Assembly (NCBI GenBank): GCA_032433765.1
Contig: JAVIAB010000156.1
Span: 88,245,150 to 88,309,149 of the forward strand
Reading direction: 5' to 3'
Length of the DNA: 64,000 nucleotides
From: Megaustenia siamemsis
Lineage: Eukaryota; Mollusca; Gastropoda; Stylommatophora; Ariophantidae
A model generated the notes under the pieces. That model was given only the letters and a program-made list of their open reading frames with translations. It ran no database searches and was not told the origin of the DNA. The translations under genes were made by a program, and so were the position numbers. Shown here in pieces: positions 58,437-64,000 of this stretch. Each line of letters begins with the position of its first letter. The stretch's first letter is position 1.

Positions 58437-60297
58437 GCTTATATAGACAATTTGGCAGAGACAGCTGCAATTACAGGAGACAGCAGAACTCTCTATACTG
58501 TACAAAAGATGCTGACAAACACCTATACATCCAGTGGAAGTCCAATTCTAGACAAATCTGGATTAATGCTAACAACAAGCGCAGACATAAAAGCTTGTTG
58601 GGCGGAACACTTCAAAGAAATTCTTAACCTTCCACTACCCCACAGTTTAATAGATTTTGAAGCTGAAACACCAGCAGCAGAATTAGATGTAAATTTAGAT
58701 GACTTCACCTTGAGCGAAATAGAAACCACTTTAAAGCGTATGACCAATAACAAGGCTGCTGGAGAGGATAAGTTAACAGCTGAGATCCTCAAGGCAATTG
58801 ATAGCCATAATCTAATACATCTCCAAAAAATGTTCAACATCATTTGGAAAGCAGAGAAAGTGCCTCATAAGAGGAAAAAAGGAATCATTGTTAAGATTCC
58901 AAAAAAGGGCTATCTTAGAGATTGTAACAACCGGAGAGGCATGACACTTTTGTCAGTTGCCTTAAAGTTATTCTGCAAAATCATCCTAAATAGAATAAAG
59001 GATTCAATAGATACAGTAATGCGTGAAGAACAGGCAGGGTTTAGAAAAGGGAGAAGCTGCCGTGACCACATTTTTACTCAACGACTTATATTGGAGGAAC
59101 ACATTGAAAAACAAAAACCTTTTGTACTTAACTTCATCGACTTAAAAAAAGCATTTGACAATATTCATAGAGATTCTTTGTGGAAAATTCTGAAGCAATA
59201 TGGCTTACCATCAAAAATCATTAATATTATTAAAGACATGTATGATGGTTACACATGTGCAGTTCGAACAGAGGAAGGACTGAGCGAATGTTTCCCAATA
59301 GAAACTGGGGTTAAACAAGGATGTATTTTATCGCCCTTGTTATTTGGAGTTGTTATGGACTTCATAATGAAGAAATGCTGTACTGGTAATAAAGGCATCG
59401 AATGGATACAAGGAGACCATTTGGAGGACCTCGACTTTGCTGATGACATAGTTCTCATCAACAGTCAGATAAAAACGATGCAGGAAAACACAAATGAACT
59501 ATCATTAATAGTCAGCAAAATTGGGCTTGAGATCAATCATGAAAAGACTAAATCATGAAAAGCTTAATTCCAACAGACGACAAAATATACACGGAAAACA
59601 AACCAGTGGAAGAGATCAATCACTTTATCTATCTTGGAAGTCACATTGATCGAGAAGGGGATACAAGCAAAGAAATTAGAATCAGAATAGCTAAAGCAGC
59701 AATGTCTTTCAGAAGCCTTGAAAAGTTGTGGAAATCAAAACTCAACAGCACAAACACAAAACTTAGACTATTCAAATCAAATGTACTATCAACCCTTACG
59801 TATGTGTGTGAGAGCTGGAAAACAACAAGAGATATAGAAACAAAGTTGAACACATTCGAAAATAAATGTCTAATGAAAATACTTGGTATAGCGTGGAACG
59901 AATTCAAAACAAATGAGGAAATTAGAGAAATCGCCAATCAACAACCAATATCTTCAGTAATAAAGAAAAGACGATGGTCATACGTTGGTCATGTGATGAG
60001 AAAAGATAATAACCGAATAGCAAAGCAAGCCCTCTTGTGGGAAACAACAGGTAAGAGAAAAAGAGGCCGACCCAGAGAGACACAGAGAAGAACATTGATG
60101 AGAGAGGCAAGAGCAGCAGGAGTTGGCTCCCTCAATGAGATAGAGCTGCTAGTGCAGAACAGAGACAAATGGCGAGATTGGATGAAACATCTTTAAAAGA
60201 ATTGAAAACTGCTAGAACAAAAATTCAGAAAAGAGAAGGAGTATCTTGGTCTACGCCTTATGGGCCGGCTACGGCTCGAAAGGTCAATAGATAGATG
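58437..60297 (+). mobile_element. RTE-like copy, 5'-truncated, one frameshift
   Basis: The frame 58452-59558 covers the linker and reverse transcriptase (FIDLKKAFDN, GVKQGCILSPLLF, FADD), and 59555-60196 the C-terminal part (YVGHVMRKDNNRIAKQAL, then GKRKRGRPRETQRR). Loss of one G at about 59553 (ACTAAATCATG against ACTAAAGTCATG) puts the two in different frames. The element starts inside the 25-bp satellite border at GCTTATATAGAC and ends in ATAGATAGATG. No clean target duplication is visible. Its 3' flank is shared with the inverted copy at 52161. Confidence 0.9.
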
Positions 60298-60742
60298 GAC
60301 GGATGAAATAGGGTATAGCAGTGATAAGTTGAATGAAGGCAAAAGGGGGAGTTAGGTAGTAAAAAAAGGGGAGATAAAGAAGGGGAGTGACAGGTGTTCA
60401 AGTGCTCGTGGAAGTTAGGTGAACACAGCAAGAGTCACGAGGGGCAGAAGCAAGGCAAGAGAATTAGGTGAACAAAGAATAGGTTAAGGGGCAAGGTAGA
60501 TCATTTGCAACCGGGCAGTGGTTCAAGGCAGGCATCAGTAGTCAGATACAGCCGATACTGTGAACTAGGGGGTTAGTTGGACAGTCGGTGAGTAAGTTAG
60601 GAAGTAACAGTCGAGTCGGTCAGATGTGAATTCCAGGAGACGTGATATTAGATGTGATTAATTGTGACACTAGAGTATGATAGTCATAATAGCTCGATAC
60701 GGCAATTAGCAGGTAGAAGTTAATGTTACAACTATTTGCAAG
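60298..60742. other. unassigned segment, shares its first ~110 bp with 52232-52345
   Basis: The sequence directly after the RTE tail (GACGGATGAAATAGGG, then AGTGACAGG) is present in reverse orientation at 52232-52345. The rest is single-copy here, GC-richer than the surrounding introns, with no coding frame above 80 codons. Confidence 0.6.
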
Positions 60743-62075
60743 GACTTTAGTAGATCATGTGTGATCTATCCATTATGAGACTTGGTGTAGGTAGTGAAGA
60801 GACATTAATAGAGCTCGTAGAGCTATCATCATGTGTAGAGACTTTATTGAGATCTTGTGTGATCTCTCCATTATGAGACTTAGTATAAGTCGTGAAGAGA
60901 CATTAATAGAGCTCGTAGAGCTATACTTCATAATGAGGAAATGCTGCACTGGTAATAAAGGCATCGAATGGATACAAGGAGACCATTTGGAGGACCTCGA
61001 CTTTGCTGATGACATAGTTCTCATCAGCAGTCAGATAAAAACGATGCAGGAAAACACAAATGAACTATCATCAATAGCCAGCAAAATTGGGCTTGAGGTC
61101 AATCATGAAAAGACTAAAGTCATGAAAAGTTTAATTCCAACAAGTGACAAAATATACATGGAAAACAAACCAGTAGAAGAGATCGATCACTTTATCTATC
61201 TTGGAAGTCACATTGATCGAGAAGGGGATACGAGCAAAGAAATTAGAATCAGACTGGCTAAAGCAGCAATGTCTTTCAGAAGCCTTGAAAAGTTGTGGAA
61301 ATCAAAACTCATTAGCACAAACACAAAACTTAGGCTATTCAAATCAAATGTACTATCAACCCTTACGTATGCGTGTGAAAGCTGGAAAACAACAAGAGAT
61401 ATAGAAACAAAGTTGAACGCATTCGAAAATAAATGTCTAAGAAAAATACTTGGTATAGAATGGAACGAATTCAAAACAAACGAGGAAATTAGAGAAATCG
61501 CCAATCAACCACTAATATCTTCAGTAATAAAGAAAAGACGATGGTCATACGTTGGACATGTGATGAGAAGAGATAATAATCGAATAGCAAAGCAAGCCCT
61601 CATATGGGAAACAACAGGTAAAAGAAAAAGAGGAAGACCCAGGGAGACACTGAGAAGAACATTGATGAGAGAGGCAAGAGCAGCAGGAATCGGCTCCCTC
61701 AATGAGATAGAACTGCTTGCACAGAACAGAGACAGATGGCGAGATTTGATAAAATATCTTTAAAAGAAAACTGCTAGAACAAAAATTCATATAGGAGAAG
61801 GTGTATCTTGGTCTACGCCCTATGGGCCGGTTACGGCTCGAAAGGTCAATAGATAGATAGATAGAGCTATCATCATGTGTAGAGACTTTATTGAGATCTT
61901 GTGTGATCTCTCCATTATGAGACTGATGATCAGTCTAAAGAGTCATGTCTAGAGCTATTAGAGCTACAACCCAGGTGTAGAGACTTTAGGTAGATCAGGT
62001 ATGATCACAACACTATGAGACTGATGATCAGTCTGAAGAGTCATGTCTAGAGCTATTAGAGCTACAACCCAAGTA
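60743..62075. repeat. ~95-100-bp tandem repeat, about 4 copies, split by an RTE
   Basis: Units begin with AGACTTTA and contain GATC(T/A)(T/G)G and AGAGCTCGTAGAGCTAT or AGAGCTATTAGAGCTAC. The array is interrupted by an RTE copy (60925-61861). Confidence 0.85.
60925..61861 (+). mobile_element. RTE-like copy, 5'-truncated, almost identical to the full-length element
   Basis: It starts within the reverse transcriptase (just before LEDLDFADDIVLIS) and runs to the (ATAG)n tail. By eye only about three bases differ from 51125-52060 over ~935 bp. The flanking duplication is TAGAGCTAT (60916-60924 and 61862-61870), partly ambiguous with the tail. The frame from the polymerase motif to the C-terminus (stop at 61761-61763) is open. 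Confidence 0.92.
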
Positions 62076-62891
62076 CAGAGAAGTTAGTAGACAAGTGAAA
62101 TCGTGCTAGTATAAAACTGTCTGTCAGTCGAGGATAACCCTTAGTGTGGGGTAAACTCAGCGATCACCTTCTGACATTGTGTTAGGGGAGCAAGGGAAGA
62201 GATGAATGTGAGGCTCCCAGCGACTTTGTATTTGTATTTGTGAACATGTACCGGAAGTGGTTCTTGTGTAAATTAAATTATTATGTGTGAAAATTCATCG
62301 GTGTTGGTAATGATTTGTGGAATGCTAGCTGAATTGTGATCCCTAGTGATGAACGAATGCTGGGGTCGCTCTGACTTAAAAAAATCACAACGCAAAGTCA
62401 ATGGAGAATCGATCAACGGGATAAAGGGCGAGGCCAATATGAAGAGGTGTTCTACCAGTGCAGGCCAGAGTCCATAGGTGAGGGCTTAGGTCCTTACGAG
62501 CCATCACGCGAGCTGCAGAGTGCTAAGTAGTGGCACACTGAACAGGAGGGAGACCTGTGCAAGCGGGGTTCCATATTGGTTGAGTCAAGGCGGCGGCAAC
62601 AAGGCGGAACGACCCGTCGTTACTTCATGTAGGCTGTCAGCCTGCTGTATGTCATCAACCTGTCAATCCTCAGCCAGCCTGTACAACTGGTGGGAGGGTT
62701 GGCCAACACTGTCATGACTAGCTTCAGTGCTTGAGTCAAGGTAGCTGTGTCATAGGGTGGCCAAGCAACGGAAGATTCGAACCTGAACCTGAACCTCGGG
62801 ATGAAGCACGATATCAATAACAGCATCAGTGTTATTATCAATGTGAATATCAACTCTCAAGGGCAACAACAAGAACAAGAGCTGGTATTGG
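62076..62891. other. unassigned GC-richer segment
   Basis: Non-repetitive sequence of about 0.8 kb with higher GC than the neighbouring intron DNA. It resembles an untranslated leader or LTR-type region in texture, but no primer-binding site, TG...CA borders or gag/pol coding could be shown. No function is assigned. Confidence 0.4.
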
Positions 62892-63310
62892 TCCCAGCTA
62901 GGGTCGAGTACGTGATGTGCTCGATATAAGTCAAAGTGTCCAGCTAGGGTCGAGTACGTGATGTGCTCGATATAAGTCAAAGTGTCCAGCTAGGGTCGAG
63001 TACGTGATGTGCTCGATATAAGTCAAAGTGTCCAGCTAGGGTCGAGTACGTGATGTGCTCGATATAAGTCGGTGTCCAGCTAGGGTCGAGTACGTGATGT
63101 GCTCGATATAAGTCAAAGTGTCCAGCTAGGGTCGAGTACGTGATGTGCTCGATATAAGTCAAAGTGTCCAGCTAGGGTCGAGTACGTGATGTGCTCGATA
63201 TAAGTCAAAGTGTCCAGCTAGGGTCGAGTACGTGATGTGCTCGATATAAGTCAAAGTGTCCAGCTAGGGTCGAGTACGTGATGTGCTCGATATAAGTCAA
63301 AGTGTCCAGC
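62892..63310. repeat. 46-bp satellite, about 9 copies, with palindromic core
   Basis: Nearly identical units contain CTAGGGTCGAGTACGTGATG and TGCTCGATATAAGTC. TCGAGTAC and GTGCTCGA in each unit form an inverted repeat with one mismatch. One unit lacks three bases (AAG) near 63069. Confidence 0.95.
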
Positions 63311-63929
63311 GGCCAGCGACAAACTGAGTTCAAAGGGAAATAAATCAATCAAGTCCATCCATCATCAGTCAGTTCAATAATGTTCAAATTCAACATCAAA
63401 TACAGATAAAGACAAGAGGAGTATGAAAGGCACAAATTTTACACGGACAGATGGACAGATTTTATGTGGACCTGTACACCAGATTAAAAAAATGATGTAA
63501 AATGGGGAGAAAAAAAAACTACACATTAAATTTTGTCAAGAGTTGAATGTTCTAATTTTCTTGAAGTTCTGTTTGGACATGGCTTCGTCTGATATCTTTC
63601 AAATTCTGCAATTATTTTATTGTTAAATGAGTGCTTTTTGTACATTAATGATAAAGTATTAACAAATGCAGAGCTAATGACAGAATCAAACAATTTGACT
63701 ATCAAATATGGCCTTGCCATGCTTTCATTAGCAAAGATGGCCTCTGCTCAGTTGCATGAATGGCAAATCTCTTTCAAATTTTGTTCACTTATATTGATAT
63801 TATTTACTAAATTAAAAACTTAAAAAGATTTTTGTAAACAATTTCTATTTAATTAATAAAATATTGAAGGAAAAGCATAGCTACTACATTTAAATTAATT
63901 AAAGGGGTTAGTTTATTCTAAAAGTGTTA
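63311..63929. other. unique AT-rich sequence, nothing recognised
   Basis: No gene, exon with family similarity or RNA motif is seen. Confidence 0.5.
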
Positions 63930-64000
63930 GATGTTCTCTCAATGTGTAAATGGTATATTAACCACATACTATCTCTCAATGTGTAAATGGTATATTAACT
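63930..64000. repeat. 37-bp repeat at the window edge
   Basis: Two copies of a unit with CTCTCAATGTGTAAATGGTA lie at the right edge. It is probably the start of another array. Confidence 0.8.

Noticed and set aside
1..64000. CRISPR arrays
   Set aside because: All arrays are direct tandem repeats without unique spacers, in an animal-type genome with introns.

Overview
The window is eukaryotic, almost certainly animal DNA. It carries four spliced coding exons with GT/AG borders and matching phases, APE-type LINEs (RTE-like and a second family), Penelope-like elements with GIY-YIG endonuclease domains, tRNA-headed SINEs, and a very heavy load of minisatellites. This mix is common in marine invertebrates such as molluscs, annelids and brachiopods. 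The sequence alone does not name the species. Nothing bacterial, phage or CRISPR-like is present.

The only host gene I can support is an ADAM17/TACE-like metalloprotease on the + strand. Its exons are at 1108-1215, 24525-24666, 35980-36078 and 53653-53771. Joined, they give 468 nt, or 156 codons without a stop, covering the second half of the catalytic domain up to just past the Met-turn. The introns between them are 23.3, 11.3 and 17.6 kb. The gene continues beyond both edges of the window. The junction of the third and fourth exons lacks the two codons that should encode Glu-Leu of the HELGH zinc site, so the product as spliced here would have no catalytic glutamate.

Layout. 1-1.8 kb: minisatellites and the first exon. 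1.8-5 kb: LINE fragments around a 48-bp minisatellite. 5-7.2 kb: a Penelope-like element carrying a SINE. 8.2-11.3 kb: 43-bp and 30-bp satellites. 11.5-20.2 kb: an 8.7-kb array of a 9-bp unit. 21-22.1 kb: a second Penelope remnant. 22.4-24.4 kb: a 26-bp array that ends shortly before the second exon. 25-28.1 kb: a SINE, a 96-bp array and an RTE fragment. 28.2-35.5 kb: a 7.3-kb array of a 24-bp unit, followed by the third exon. 36-40.2 kb: 26-, 30- and 40-bp arrays, a LINE fragment and a third Penelope copy with an RTE inside it. 40.7-45.6 kb: a readable stack of nested LINE insertions in a satellite. 46-48.8 kb: three more minisatellites. 48.9-53.3 kb: a full-length RTE-like element and an inverted sibling, then the fourth exon. 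54-58.4 kb: two 40-bp arrays and a 25-bp array. 58.4-62 kb: two more RTE copies. 62.9-63.3 kb: a 46-bp array.

Tandem arrays fill about half of the window, and transposable elements fill much of the rest. Almost all long open frames here are artefacts of stop-free satellites. Perfect or near-perfect target-site duplications let the order of many insertions be read directly, and two LINE copies appear to have carried neighbouring DNA with them.
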